This document shows positions 7,473-15,450 of a DNA stretch of 51,750 nucleotides, piece after piece. The notes under the pieces were generated by a model. It ran no database searches. It saw only the letters and a list, made by a program, of their open reading frames with translations, and was not told where the DNA came from. The stretch covers positions 1-51,750 of the forward strand of contig CALXLD010000021.1 of assembly GCA_944389105.1 (NCBI GenBank). The letters are read 5' to 3'. A program made the position numbers and the translations under genes. Every line of letters starts with the position of its first letter. Within the stretch, counting starts at the first letter, position 1. Source of the stretch: an uncultured Spirochaetaceae bacterium (GTDB lineage Bacteria > Spirochaetota > Spirochaetia > Sphaerochaetales > Sphaerochaetaceae).

Positions 7473-7663
7473 TGTGGAAAACAGAAGTTATTAGCGTACC
7501 TTTTGAGTAGCGAGGAGCGTACCGTTTGAGTAATGCTGGCGTACCTTTTGAGTAAAACAGCGTACCTTTTGAGTAGCAATTCTCGCATAATGCGCGCGCG
7601 TGATAGTAGTAACAATAGAAAAATAGAAATTACAGTAGTAGGGACACTGCTACCTGTGGAAAA
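7473..7663. other. Candidate iteron-type replication origin (oriV)
   Basis: Four directly repeated iterons (7494-7576) lie between two DnaA-box-like TGTGGAAAA sites at 7473-7481 and 7655-7663 (one mismatch to TGTGGATAA). An A-rich stretch at about 7610-7635 could melt. With a RepA-type gene 3 kb away this is the standard plan of an iteron plasmid origin. Whether it still fires is unknown. Confidence 0.75.
7494..7576 (+). repeat. Four 17-bp iterons
   Basis: Copies of GCGTACC(T/G)TTTGAGTA(G/A) begin at 7494, 7517, 7539 and 7560, spaced 23, 22 and 21 bp, close to two helical turns. The second copy has G in place of T at position 8. The spacing and identity suit cooperative binding of a replication initiator to one face of the DNA. 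Spacers are only 4-6 bp, so this is not a CRISPR. Confidence 0.9.
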
Positions 7664-7670
7664 CTCGTTT

Positions 7671-8933
7671 TCAGCCATTCATACCGATAATCCTCCTGCT
7701 CTTGCTTTCCTGGATTTCCTGGATCTGATCAGAAAGATCCTTCTCTGCGTTGAGGTCGGTGTACCTGAGAAGCATCTCAGCTGACTTGTGGCCAGTAAGT
7801 GCCATGATCTTCTCCGGATGCATGTTCGACTTGACGCAATCAGTTGTGAATTTATGTCTCCATGAATGGAATGTGATTCCACGTCTCTTCCTCTCGGCTT
7901 CCGAAATTCCGATTTTCTCCATGGCTTTGTAGAACGCAGCCCTTGCTCTTCCTTCATTCATCGGCTTCTTTCCATCAAAGGAAAAGATGTAGTCGTTCTC
8001 ATCATTCGGATGACTCTGCCAAGCTACGTAGAGATAGCGATAGATCTCATCTGTGATGGGGACGACTCTTTCCTCGGATGTCTTTGTCGTGCTCATGCCA
8101 TAAGATTCATTGTAGCTTCTCTTTACGATGATTTTGTTTCGTTGAACTTCGTCAATTGTCAGGGCAAGCAGCTCTCCAGCTCTCAAGCCTGTCAGCCCTG
8201 CTACAAGGCTGTAGACATAATAGACAATTCTGTCGTTCCACAGATCCTGAATTCTTTCAGCATCAAAAAGTTTTGCACATTCTTCATCGGTGAGAAGTTC
8301 CTGTTTCTTCTTGTCAACTGTTCTTGCGATTGTCATTTCAACGGGATTCCTTTCTATCAGACCTTTCGATACAGCTTCTTTCATCATGATGATGAAAATT
8401 GATCTGATATTGTTTATCGATTTTGGGGCAAGCCCATGCTTGTCTTTCAGTACCTGCCAGAAACTGTTGATCATATCGACACTGATGTCCGATAGCTTGT
8501 ACTTGCCGAAATATGGTATGAGATATCTTCGAGTCCACATCTCACTGGTTTCGACATAGCTTTTTTTGATTCCTGGATGCTTCTCTGTTCCAGCAGCTCT
8601 TCTTGCAAGAACGTAGGGGCATGTATCCCAATGCCACCAAGGGGAAGCAAAATCCTCGAAAGTCATGCCGTTGGTTGGTGTAGTCGGAATTGATGATTGA
8701 ATGAGTGTGTTTGTGCTGTCAACCGCTATAATCAAATCGCTCTCAAATACTTTCCTGATCAATGCCTCATCATCAAGCAATTGGTCAACATACATTCTTG
8801 CTTTTTCTTTTGATTTGCATCCTGTGCTTTTAGATCTTCTGGTACCATCTGGAAGGTAAATTCGGAAATACCAAATCTTCGTCCCGTTAGGGTACTTTAC
8901 AGAGTATAAGGTGTACTTTCTCCTGTATCGCAT
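7671..8933 (-). CDS. Phage-type tyrosine integrase adjacent to tRNA-Asp
   Basis: The roughly 420-residue protein has an N-terminal AP2-like arm-binding region (YTLYSVKYPNGTKIWYFRIY), a core-binding domain with YVETSEMWTRRYLIPYFGKY, and a catalytic domain with GLRAGE, HSWRH, TGHKSAEM and the nucleophile Tyr in LLRYTDLN (about H356, R359, H382, Y391). I prefer the second ATG (8933) because AGGAG lies 6 nt before it but is flush against the first ATG (8939). It is the last element gene before the tRNA, so it is the likely enzyme for integration into and excision from the tRNA-Asp 3' end. The larger size and arm domain distinguish it from the recombinase at 4837. Confidence 0.93.
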   Translation of the reverse strand: MRYRRKYTLYSVKYPNGTKIWYFRIYLPDGTRRSKSTGCKSKEKARMYVDQLLDDEALIRKVFESDLIIAVDSTNTLIQSSIPTTPTNGMTFEDFASPWWHWDTCPYVLARRAAGTEKHPGIKKSYVETSEMWTRRYLIPYFGKYKLSDISVDMINSFWQVLKDKHGLAPKSINNIRSIFIIMMKEAVSKGLIERNPVEMTIARTVDKKKQELLTDEECAKLFDAERIQDLWNDRIVYYVYSLVAGLTGLRAGELLALTIDEVQRNKIIVKRSYNESYGMSTTKTSEERVVPITDEIYRYLYVAWQSHPNDENDYIFSFDGKKPMNEGRARAAFYKAMEKIGISEAERKRRGITFHSWRHKFTTDCVKSNMHPEKIMALTGHKSAEMLLRYTDLNAEKDLSDQIQEIQESKSRRIIGMNG

Positions 8934-9091
8934 GGTCATCTCCTATAAAGGTTTTAGAACATCGGGATTCCATGAGATAGTGACAAAATGCGGAAAAAGT
9001 GTTGCGAAAAGCGGAAAACCGTCTCTCAATTGGTTCGGTTTTGGTCTGGATTTGGTTTGGATAACCCAGAAAACCGACCCCCAGAAAAAGA

Positions 9092-9120
9092 AATAAGTCC
9101 TTACAACGTAAGGACTTATT
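9092..9120 (-). terminator. Intrinsic terminator of tRNA-Asp
   Basis: A perfect 13-bp stem (AATAAGTCCTTAC with its complement) with a 3-nt loop lies 6 nt past the 3' end of the tRNA. On the minus strand it is followed by TTTCTTTTTC-type pyrimidine sequence. Confidence 0.85.
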
Positions 9121-9126
9121 CAAATT

Positions 9127-9200
9127 CGTGAGAGACGGGGCTCGAACCCGCGATCTCCGGCGTGACAGGCCAGCGCGATAACCAGCTTCGCTACTCCCAC
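9127..9200 (-). tRNA. tRNA-Asp(GTC)
   Basis: Read on the minus strand, the gene folds as a cloverleaf: acceptor GTGGGAG with CTCTCAC (one G-U), anticodon stem CTGGC/GCCGG around loop CTGTCAC giving anticodon GTC, and T-loop GGTTCGAGCC. The discriminator base is G and CCA is not encoded. Its 3' end faces the mobile element, making it the probable integration target. Confidence 0.95.
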
Positions 9201-9211
9201 AAGCGATGATT

Positions 9212-9240
9212 ATTTTGCAGGAAAATAGGTTATGTGTCAA
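9212..9240 (-). promoter_or_regulatory. Sigma70 promoter of tRNA-Asp
   Basis: On the minus strand a perfect -35 TTGACA (9235-9240) and -10 CAAAAT (9212-9217) are separated by 17 bp. Transcription would start about 5 nt before the tRNA. Confidence 0.75.
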
Positions 9241-9310
9241 CAGAAATCGCTAAAAAAATCAATTAATTTATAAGCTTGATTTATTTGTATATAATATCTG
9301 AAATTAGTTT

Positions 9311-10159
9311 TTAGATATCTGGAGTTTTTCCGAAGGTTGTAATAAAAGTTTTATAGTTTCTGTCATTTTCAGACAATGCAAATACGGCAAATTCTATTGT
9401 TTTGAAAACACCATCATATTCAAGAAGAACAGTCTTAAAGCAGTTGGCGACCATTTCCGGTGGATTACGGAAAACACCACAGCCAAACGCTCCTAGAATA
9501 AGTACCTCGGTACCATTTGCATAAGCAATATCCAGAATTCTTTTTATCCGTCTGAGAAAAAGAACCTTTATCTCATTCTGCCGCTGCCTGTCCATACTTT
9601 CCCATTTTTCCGCAGCAATGTTGGGGGCTGCTGATGTTATGATAGAAGCCTTGTACCATAGCTTCTTTTCAAGAAGTTCCGGTATGGAGGTATCACTCTT
9701 GAAGAAGATAACATCAGGTGTATATAGCATTGCATCGGAGTAGTCACTGCTGGAGATAAGTTTATGATATTCATAATATCGCCTTGCATTTTCCCCGTAT
9801 GCAAGTACAGGGTATAATGTCGATATCCTGCAAAGACTTTCCTCCTGTGCATTGCTTCCAGAAAGCACGCCACCTCCAGGATTTCTTGCTGAGGCAAAGT
9901 TCAGAATTGCCACATTCTGCCCATTGTAAGCTCTGGCAGCCTCTCCTGACCGTTTGCGGGAGATTATTATGTTAGTATTTCCGAAACGTCTTCTTGGTAT
10001 TGGGAATATATCATCAGGTTTATAAAATCCAGTATTGCTGGATGATAGAAGAACACTTTCACTAAGATAATCATTGGATTTAATCATTTCGGCTGTATCT
10101 TTGAATATCTCAATGTTTTTAATCCTCTGGCTTTCTGATGAGAGAGTATGTTTATTCAT
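9311..10159 (-). CDS. PARG-like macro-domain protein (TIGR02452 family)
   Basis: The 282-residue protein resembles bacterial/microbial poly(ADP-ribose) glycohydrolase-like proteins of the TIGR02452 family. The signature is NFASARNPGGGVLSGSNAQE (the Gly-rich loop and the QEE pair including the catalytic Glu), followed by LCRISTLYP. A second conserved part reads TEVLILGAFGCGVFRNPP. It would remove ADP-ribose from proteins or nucleic acids in the cytoplasm. I chose ATG 10159 because a -10-like TATCAT ends 6 nt before it and no SD precedes any candidate. Starts at 10192 and 10210 are possible but extend beyond the usual family N-terminus. It is divergent from the MATE gene and just outside the element. 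Confidence 0.85.
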   Translation of the reverse strand: MNKHTLSSESQRIKNIEIFKDTAEMIKSNDYLSESVLLSSSNTGFYKPDDIFPIPRRRFGNTNIIISRKRSGEAARAYNGQNVAILNFASARNPGGGVLSGSNAQEESLCRISTLYPVLAYGENARRYYEYHKLISSSDYSDAMLYTPDVIFFKSDTSIPELLEKKLWYKASIITSAAPNIAAEKWESMDRQRQNEIKVLFLRRIKRILDIAYANGTEVLILGAFGCGVFRNPPEMVANCFKTVLLEYDGVFKTIEFAVFALSENDRNYKTFITTFGKTPDI

Positions 10160-10229
10160 GCCTCTATGATAACCGGAAATAGAATTTTCCATGGTTGAAT
10201 TTATCCACAAGCGGAATTAAAAATAATAT

Positions 10230-11591
10230 ATGCCAGCAAAATCAGCAGAAGATTTCACAGAAGGACCGATAAGAAAGAACCTTATCCTATTTGTGATACC
10301 GCTTTTGCTGTCCAATCTTTTCCAGCAGCTTTATAACGCTGCCGATTCCGTAATTGTCGGGAATTTCGTTGGAGCGGAAGCCCTTGCGGCTGTCTCATCT
10401 TCAACACCTCTCATCAATCTCATGGTTGGGTTTTTCAATGGAATGGCAATAGGAGCAGGCGTCGTCATATCCAGATTCTTTGGAGCCAGGGATATGGAAA
10501 AACTCAGGCATGCCATCCATACAGATATCGCATTTGGTATTATCTGCGGAATTTTCCTTGTTGTCGCTGGTAGCTTTTTCACTCCGATGATCCTTAGATG
10601 GATGCAGACGCCGGAAGACATAATGCCACAGAGTATCGCTTATTTCAGGATCTATTGCTTCGGGATAGTGTTTTCGGTTCTGTACAACATAATGATGGGG
10701 ATAATGAATGCCTTGGGAGATAGCCGGCATCCACTGTACTATCTCATCCTTTCATCAATCATAAATATCTTCCTGGATCTCTTTCTGGTAGGAGTTGTCA
10801 GATTGGGAGTTGGCGGGGCAGCTTTTGCAACGATAATGTCGCAGGCTGTCAGTTCAGTCCTCTGCCTCAGAAAACTCATGAAAGATAATACTGGGTACAG
10901 AGTCAGAATAAAGGATATCAGGATAGAGCGCAGGATGCTCAGGCAGATAATCTCATTCGGATTGCCCTCTGGTGTCCAGAACTCTGTAATTAATTTTGCA
11001 AATATAATAGTACAGACCAATATAAATACATTTGCCTCAGCCGCGGTGGCTGGTAGCGGAGCTTATTCAAAAATTGAGGGATTTGCATTTTTGCCGATTA
11101 CAAGCTTTTCTTTAGGGCTCACTACTTTTATTGGCCAGAATCTGGGAGCTGGAAAATATGACAGAGCAAAAGCAGGTGCAAGATTCGGTATAATCTGTTC
11201 TGCGGTATTGGCCGAGTGTATTGGAGTGTTCATCTTTCTTGCTTCTCCATTCCTTGTCGCTCTTTTCAATGCAACGCCAGAAGTCGTTGCATATGGGGCC
11301 AGACAGGCACATATCGAATCACTGTTCTATTGTTTCCTTGCGCTTTCACATTGTATCGCAGGGGTGCTGAGGGGAGCCGGGAAAGCAACAGTCCCGATGC
11401 TCATAATGCTTAGCTGCTGGTGTCTCTTCCGGGTTGCATATATAACAATAACACTTTTGTTCATTCATAGAATCGAAGTGGTGTATATGGCCTATCCGAT
11501 AACCTGGATGCTTTCATCAATCATATTTGTTATGTGTCTTCTGAAGATTAATTGGCTTCATGCACTGGATAACCGTCATGCAGCATTATAA
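10230..11591 (+). CDS. MATE-family efflux transporter
   Basis: The 453-residue protein is a 12-helix MATE exporter. The family features are seen at the N-terminus: an acidic lead, then FVIPLLLSNLFQQLYNAADS and VGNFVGAEALAAVSSSTPL, and the second-half repeat beginning ISFGLPSGVQNSVINFANII. Such proteins extrude cationic drugs, dyes or metabolites with Na+ or H+ coupling; the substrate cannot be told from sequence. No SD lies before the ATG, but an A/T-rich -10-like stretch does. Its last 6 bp overlap the end of the convergent YczE-like gene. Confidence 0.92.
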   Translation: MPAKSAEDFTEGPIRKNLILFVIPLLLSNLFQQLYNAADSVIVGNFVGAEALAAVSSSTPLINLMVGFFNGMAIGAGVVISRFFGARDMEKLRHAIHTDIAFGIICGIFLVVAGSFFTPMILRWMQTPEDIMPQSIAYFRIYCFGIVFSVLYNIMMGIMNALGDSRHPLYYLILSSIINIFLDLFLVGVVRLGVGGAAFATIMSQAVSSVLCLRKLMKDNTGYRVRIKDIRIERRMLRQIISFGLPSGVQNSVINFANIIVQTNINTFASAAVAGSGAYSKIEGFAFLPITSFSLGLTTFIGQNLGAGKYDRAKAGARFGIICSAVLAECIGVFIFLASPFLVALFNATPEVVAYGARQAHIESLFYCFLALSHCIAGVLRGAGKATVPMLIMLSCWCLFRVAYITITLLFIHRIEVVYMAYPITWMLSSIIFVMCLLKINWLHALDNRHAAL

Positions 11592-12227
11592 ATATTTATT
11601 CCTCAGAGGCAGTACAGCTTTATTGATCTGCCTTGCTATTGTGCCGACTAGGATAGCAGCTAGTACTGTACCTTCGCGTATGGCACCAAGCGAATGAAGG
11701 AAAAGAAATGAAAGAATCAGGGAAATCAGAACAAGAGAGCAGTCTACCGAGACTTTTGCTGTTCCGAATTTCATGTTCGTTACTCTGGACAATGTGATGG
11801 CAAGCCCTTCTCCTGCAAGAGGGACTGTATCGGAAGCAACTTCTGCGGAAACGCCTATTGCAACCATTAGAATCCCAAGCATGCAGAATAAAAAGGATTC
11901 AAAGTAGTTGTATGGATTGATATTCCGGAGCAGATAAACTGCTGCGTCCGTCATGAATCCGAAAATAAGTGCAATCGGGAGCTGAAGGAGCTGGATCGGG
12001 TTATAATCTTTCTGTAGAAGCAGAATCTGAAGCAGGATGAAAGCGACGTGCATCAGTATTGTCAGCAACCCCACTGAGAGAGGGGTTATCAGGCTTAGGG
12101 TATAAGGTACGCTTGATATTGGAGATGTTCCAAGATCTGCCTGTATTGAGAATGCGACCCCAAGAGCCATTATCCACAGACCGATTATCAATACGATTAT
12201 TCTTGTAACAAGATGTTCCCTTCTCAT
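11586..12227 (-). CDS. YczE/YitT-type membrane protein
   Basis: The 213-residue integral membrane protein has five to six predicted helices and the YczE/DUF6198 signature near its N-terminus: GLWIMALGVAFSIQADLGTS followed by PISSVPYTLSL. A second conserved block, GEGLAITLSRVTNMKFGTAK, lies near residues 138-157. Members sit beside transporters or regulators and their substrate is unknown. The gene converges on the MATE gene with a 6-bp overlap and is divergent from the two-component system. No SD is visible; TATAAA ends 8 nt before the ATG, suggesting a leaderless or near-leaderless mRNA. Confidence 0.85.
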   Translation of the reverse strand: MRREHLVTRIIVLIIGLWIMALGVAFSIQADLGTSPISSVPYTLSLITPLSVGLLTILMHVAFILLQILLLQKDYNPIQLLQLPIALIFGFMTDAAVYLLRNINPYNYFESFLFCMLGILMVAIGVSAEVASDTVPLAGEGLAITLSRVTNMKFGTAKVSVDCSLVLISLILSFLFLHSLGAIREGTVLAAILVGTIARQINKAVLPLRNKYL

Positions 12228-12322
12228 AACATCGTTTTATAGCGATATCCGGAAGAATTACAAGGTATCTGGTTCTAATCAGATTTTAATCTTTCTGTGG
12301 GATAATAGACTTAGGAGGAATG

Positions 12323-13003
12323 ATGCGCGTTCTTGTTGCAGAGGATGAAAGAGAACTGAATGGGATAATCAAGAAACGCCTTGAAGATGAGGATTATGCG
12401 GTAGATTCTGCTTATGATGGCATATCAGCACTGGAATATATGGAATCTGTGGGATATGACATAGTGCTTCTTGATGTGATGATGCCTGGTATCGATGGCT
12501 TTGAGGTGCTGAAAAGATACAGGAATGGGGGAGGAAAGTCTCCTGTTCTTTTCCTGACAGCAAGGGATGAAGTCTCGGACAGAGTCCGTGGCCTTGATGG
12601 TGGTGCGGATGATTATCTGGTAAAACCCTTTTCTTTCAGCGAGCTTCTTGCCAGGATACGTGTTCTTCTGCGTCGTTCAGTTTCAGCAGAGAAGCTTCCT
12701 GTGCTGACAATCGGAGATCTTTCTCTCGATGTAACATCACATAAGGCAATCAGAGGTGGCCGCAGAATAGAACTGAGCTCAAAAGAATACTCGATTCTTG
12801 AATATATGATGAGGAATGAAGGTGTTGTTCTCAGCAGGGAAAGCATCCGTGAACATATCTGGTCCTGGGATTATGACGGGGAATCGAATGTCGTTGATGT
12901 CTATATTCGCTATCTGAGGAAAAAGATCGATGATGGAGAGGATGTTAAGCTTATTCATACAATCCGCGGTTCCGGATACATGATCGGAGGAGATGTGGAA
13001 TGA
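12323..13003 (+). CDS. OmpR/PhoB-family response regulator
   Basis: The 226-residue protein has a receiver domain with the acidic pocket (AEDERE), phospho-acceptor Asp in IVLLDVMMPGIDG (about D51), the Thr of FLTARDE and the Lys of DDYLVKPFSFSELLARI. A C-terminal winged helix follows, ending VDVYIRYLRKKIDDGE and TIRGSGYMI. It activates or represses target promoters on phosphorylation by the kinase encoded next. I chose the second ATG (12323), which lies 4 nt after AGGAGG; the first ATG (12320) lies only 1 nt after it. It overlaps the kinase gene by 4 bp (ATGA). Confidence 0.95.
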   Translation: MRVLVAEDERELNGIIKKRLEDEDYAVDSAYDGISALEYMESVGYDIVLLDVMMPGIDGFEVLKRYRNGGGKSPVLFLTARDEVSDRVRGLDGGADDYLVKPFSFSELLARIRVLLRRSVSAEKLPVLTIGDLSLDVTSHKAIRGGRRIELSSKEYSILEYMMRNEGVVLSRESIREHIWSWDYDGESNVVDVYIRYLRKKIDDGEDVKLIHTIRGSGYMIGGDVE

Positions 13004-14331
13004 CTATAAAGAAGAGGATTGTCATCTGGTATACAATCTGGATGACTCTTCTTGTCGTAATAACCTTTGCAGTATTCTTTTCTCTGAGCGGGGTTATGGT
13101 CGAACGAAGAGCTATCAGAACTCTAGAGGAAGCCGTGCATGATGCCGCGGATGATATAAGAGTCCGGGATGGACGGATCAGGTATGATGATATTGATTTC
13201 TTTGATGATGGAGTCTATCTGTCAATCTGGGATGAAACAGGGCTTGTAGGTGGACGTTTCCCCGATGATGCACCGTCTTCAGGGGTTGTCGAAGGACGTT
13301 TGCAGAATCTGGAAGGTGAATATGGTTCCTGGTATTTCCTGGATATTCCAATAGGTGAGGGTTTCTATCTTAGAGGTGCAGAACGTGCATATGATATAGG
13401 ATCTGTTTTTTCCTCAATGCAGTTTGTGATACTGATTCTGCTTCCTCTCCTTGTAATACTTGCGGCACTGGGCGGATATCTGATCGTAAAACGCTCGTTT
13501 TCTCCTGCTGATAAGGTTATAGAGACTGCAGGGGATATAGCGAATTCAGATGATCTTTCAAAGCGGATAGGGCTAGGGAATGGAAATGATGAAATCCATC
13601 AGATGGCCTCTGCTTTTGATAATATGCTTGAAAGAATCGAAAATGCTTTTGAGAAGGAAAAGCAGTTCACATCCGATGCTTCACATGAACTGAGGACACC
13701 TATTTCAGTAATTCTGGCACAAGCGGACTACGCAGCAGGGCACGTTGCAGAGCAGGATAAGATGGAGGAAGCGCTTGGCGTAATCTCTCGTCAGGCGGAG
13801 AAGATGTCACGTCTTGTATCGGAGCTTCTTGCGCTTGCAAGATCAGATAAAGGAACACTTCAGGTAAAGAGGGAAAGATTCAGTCTCTCTGAACTCGGAG
13901 ATGTGGTAGTCTCCTCCATGGAAGATAGGGCAGAAAAGAAGGGAATATCTCTCACGCTGAAAACAAGCAGCAATATTATGGTGAATGCTGATCAGGAAAT
14001 GATAGCGAGGGTTATGATCAATCTTCTGTCAAATGCAATAGCATATGGAAAGGAAGGAGGCTTTGTTCTTGTCCGTATTGGCATGAAAGACGGGGAGGCA
14101 GTGATTTCTGTTGAGGATAATGGTATAGGAATCGCTTCTGAGCACCTTGGGCGTATCTGGGATAGGTTCTATCAGGTTAATCCTGCCCGTACAGTTGATT
14201 CATCTTCAGGTGCAGGTCTCGGACTTCCTATAGTAAAGGAGATTATAGCTGCGCATGGCGGGAAGGTATCCGCTGAGAGTACGCTTGGACAGGGAAGTCT
14301 TTTTACAGTTGTTTTCCCTTCTGATGAATAA
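13000..14331 (+). CDS. Sensor histidine kinase (HAMP, HisKA, HATPase)
   Basis: The 443-residue kinase has a transmembrane helix at residues about 8-30, a periplasmic sensor region of about 115 residues, a second helix (VILILLPLLVILAALGGYLI), a HAMP linker, the H-box ASHELRTPISVILAQ, N-box NLLSNAIAYG, G1 box VEDNGIGIA with an F-box, and G2 box GAGLGLPIVKEI. The architecture is that of CusS/ArlS-type kinases. The sensor region is acidic and carries many Asp/Glu residues, which could bind cations; this is inference. It is translationally coupled to the response regulator. Confidence 0.95.
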   Translation: MTIKKRIVIWYTIWMTLLVVITFAVFFSLSGVMVERRAIRTLEEAVHDAADDIRVRDGRIRYDDIDFFDDGVYLSIWDETGLVGGRFPDDAPSSGVVEGRLQNLEGEYGSWYFLDIPIGEGFYLRGAERAYDIGSVFSSMQFVILILLPLLVILAALGGYLIVKRSFSPADKVIETAGDIANSDDLSKRIGLGNGNDEIHQMASAFDNMLERIENAFEKEKQFTSDASHELRTPISVILAQADYAAGHVAEQDKMEEALGVISRQAEKMSRLVSELLALARSDKGTLQVKRERFSLSELGDVVVSSMEDRAEKKGISLTLKTSSNIMVNADQEMIARVMINLLSNAIAYGKEGGFVLVRIGMKDGEAVISVEDNGIGIASEHLGRIWDRFYQVNPARTVDSSSGAGLGLPIVKEIIAAHGGKVSAESTLGQGSLFTVVFPSDE

Positions 14332-14348
14332 GGCCGGTTTCCCGGCCT
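14331..14348. terminator. Bidirectional hairpin between kinase and flavodoxin genes
   Basis: AGGCCGG and CCGGCCT pair across a 4-nt loop that reads GAAA on the minus strand. The stem begins at the kinase stop codon. Tails are only moderately T-rich in both directions. Confidence 0.65.
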
Positions 14349-14372
14349 AAGTCATTTTCAGGAGTCTTGCTT

Positions 14373-14792
14373 TTATGCGATAAGAGAGTCTGCTGCCTCC
14401 TTCAATGCCTGTATTGCATCTTCATCTGGAGCTTCATTTGCGATTACTGGATCTGATGTAAGAATAGCTCCGGCATTTTTACATCTTTCTTCCCAGTTTC
14501 TCATCCATTCACCATCTCCCCATCCGTATGAACCAAATAGGATGATTTTCTTTCCGGAGATGGAATTTTCTATTGAAGAAAACATTGGCTCGAATACATC
14601 TTCTTCCAGTACTTCAGAACCCATTGCAGGACAGCCGAATGCGAATGCATCATATGCTTCCATATCATCAGGACCGAATGCAGCTGGATCGACTGTTTCG
14701 ACTTCTGCCTTCCCCGAAAGTTCGTCTGCTATGGCATTTGCCATTGCCTCAGTGTTGCCTGTACCGGAGTAGTAAACAAGTGCAACTTTCAT
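14373..14792 (-). CDS. Flavodoxin
   Basis: The 139-residue protein is a short-chain flavodoxin. The FMN phosphate loop reads YYSGTGNTEAMANAI at residues 8-22, the first isoalloxazine loop FGCPAMGSEVLEED at about 53-66 and the second GSYGWGDGEWM at about 87-97. It carries electrons at low potential in the cytoplasm and often replaces ferredoxin under iron limitation. GAGGAGG precedes the ATG. It follows the DUF3793 gene by 9 bp and both lie behind the GTTAGCA palindrome at 15345, which fits metal- or redox-responsive control. Confidence 0.93.
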   Translation of the reverse strand: MKVALVYYSGTGNTEAMANAIADELSGKAEVETVDPAAFGPDDMEAYDAFAFGCPAMGSEVLEEDVFEPMFSSIENSISGKKIILFGSYGWGDGEWMRNWEERCKNAGAILTSDPVIANEAPDEDAIQALKEAADSLIA

Positions 14793-14801
14793 TATTCCTC
14801 C

Positions 14802-15332
14802 TCAGGCTGTAACACACAGCCTTGTTATATCAGTTCCGCCGAGGAAGCACTCGATGTACTTCTTTCGGCATTTTTTCCACTTTCTGAGCGTAATTTCTGC
14901 CTGTTCCACATTGAAATAGATTTTCCAGAAGTCCGATGAGACAGCATTTTTCCCGTTGTTCTGGATAAATGCCTGCACATCCTCTGGAGGATAGCCAAGG
15001 AAAATACCCACTTCATGCGGACATTGTTCTGAAAGGAAGCGAGTGCTCAGATGCTCCAGCATTTCCTTTAATGTGCCAGAATATCCAAAGTGCCTCAGTA
15101 TCTCCTGGGAAAGAACGTTCTGAAGCGCCATCTCAAGCTTTTCTTTTCGATAAACAAGCACAAGCCTGCAGCCTTTGCGGTTCACGATGGAGAAAAACGA
15201 AAGTCCCCGTGCCTCAAGTTCTGAGATGCTGCAGACTTTTCCCTCCAGCTCATTGAGGCAGACAAGTGAAGCCGGCTTCATATTCGCCAGAGTAGGCGAA
15301 GCGTGAATTACAAGCAGTTCTTCAAAACTCAT
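14802..15332 (-). CDS. DUF3793-family protein, partner of flavodoxin
   Basis: The 176-residue protein matches the DUF3793 family seen next to flavodoxin genes in gut Firmicutes and others. It starts MSFEELLVIHASPTLANMKP and has a central block SFFSIVNRKGCRLVLVYRKE and a C-terminal HEVGIFLGYPPEDVQAFIQN. The function is unknown. A longer frame to 15377 exists, but ATG 15332 has AAGGAAG 4-5 nt upstream and matches the family start; the longer form would run through the 15345 palindrome. Conserved Cys residues (for example in KGCRLV and KKCRKKYIECF) could bind metal or a cluster, which is inference. Confidence 0.85.
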   Translation of the reverse strand: MSFEELLVIHASPTLANMKPASLVCLNELEGKVCSISELEARGLSFFSIVNRKGCRLVLVYRKEKLEMALQNVLSQEILRHFGYSGTLKEMLEHLSTRFLSEQCPHEVGIFLGYPPEDVQAFIQNNGKNAVSSDFWKIYFNVEQAEITLRKWKKCRKKYIECFLGGTDITRLCVTA

Positions 15333-15344
15333 AGTCTTCCTTTG

Positions 15345-15360
15345 GTTAGCAATTGCTAAC
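15345..15360. promoter_or_regulatory. Palindromic operator 1 upstream of DUF3793-flavodoxin operon
   Basis: GTTAGCAATTGCTAAC is a perfect 16-bp palindrome 12 bp upstream of the DUF3793 start codon. A near-identical copy lies at 15451. The shape resembles metalloregulator boxes (DtxR- or Fur-type), but the regulator is not in the window. Confidence 0.75.
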
Positions 15361-15384
15361 TCTATCCATGATATCAATACAGCA

Positions 15385-15420
15385 GAACCGAGCAGAGAGA
15401 AGGACCGAAGAGCTCGGTTC
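15385..15420. other. Stem-loop between the two operators
   Basis: GAACCGAGC (15385-15393) and GCTCGGTTC (15412-15420) form a perfect 9-bp stem with an 18-nt loop, followed by palindrome GTTCAGCTGAAC. It would lie in the leader of the minus-strand operon or block read-through toward mnmA. There is no T-run. Confidence 0.5.
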
Positions 15421-15450
15421 AGCTGAACTGAGAGCAGTATAGCATATTAA

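Larger units (their letters stand above)
1..9126. mobile_element. Integrated plasmid-like element, right end, next to tRNA-Asp
   Basis: The block contains a RepA-type initiator, an iteron array, two tyrosine recombinases, BrnT/BrnA, an ArdC-domain polyvalent protein and unrecognised small genes, nearly all on the minus strand. It stops at the 3' end of tRNA-Asp, where the recombinase at 7671-8933 lies closest, which is the usual layout of tRNA-targeted integrative elements. Conventional chromosomal genes begin beyond the tRNA. The left end is outside the window, so no attachment-site pair can be shown here. The tRNA edge as boundary is inference. No relaxase or type IV secretion gene is seen in this part. 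Confidence 0.75.

Noticed and set aside
7494..7576. Short CRISPR array
   Set aside because: Repeats are 17 bp with 4-6 bp between them, far too short for spacers, and no cas gene is present.
7409..7678. Minus-strand 89-residue frame with repeated LLKRYA units
   Set aside because: The repeats are a translation of the iterons; the frame overlaps the origin, has no SD and resembles no protein.
9019..9028. CCGTCTCTCA, a 10-bp match to the tRNA-Asp 3' end
   Set aside because: It is in inverted orientation and too short to be an attachment-site repeat.
10201..10209. Perfect DnaA box TTATCCACA upstream of the MATE gene
   Set aside because: Single copy with no further boxes or dnaA/dnaN genes nearby; a 9-mer is expected by chance at this scale.
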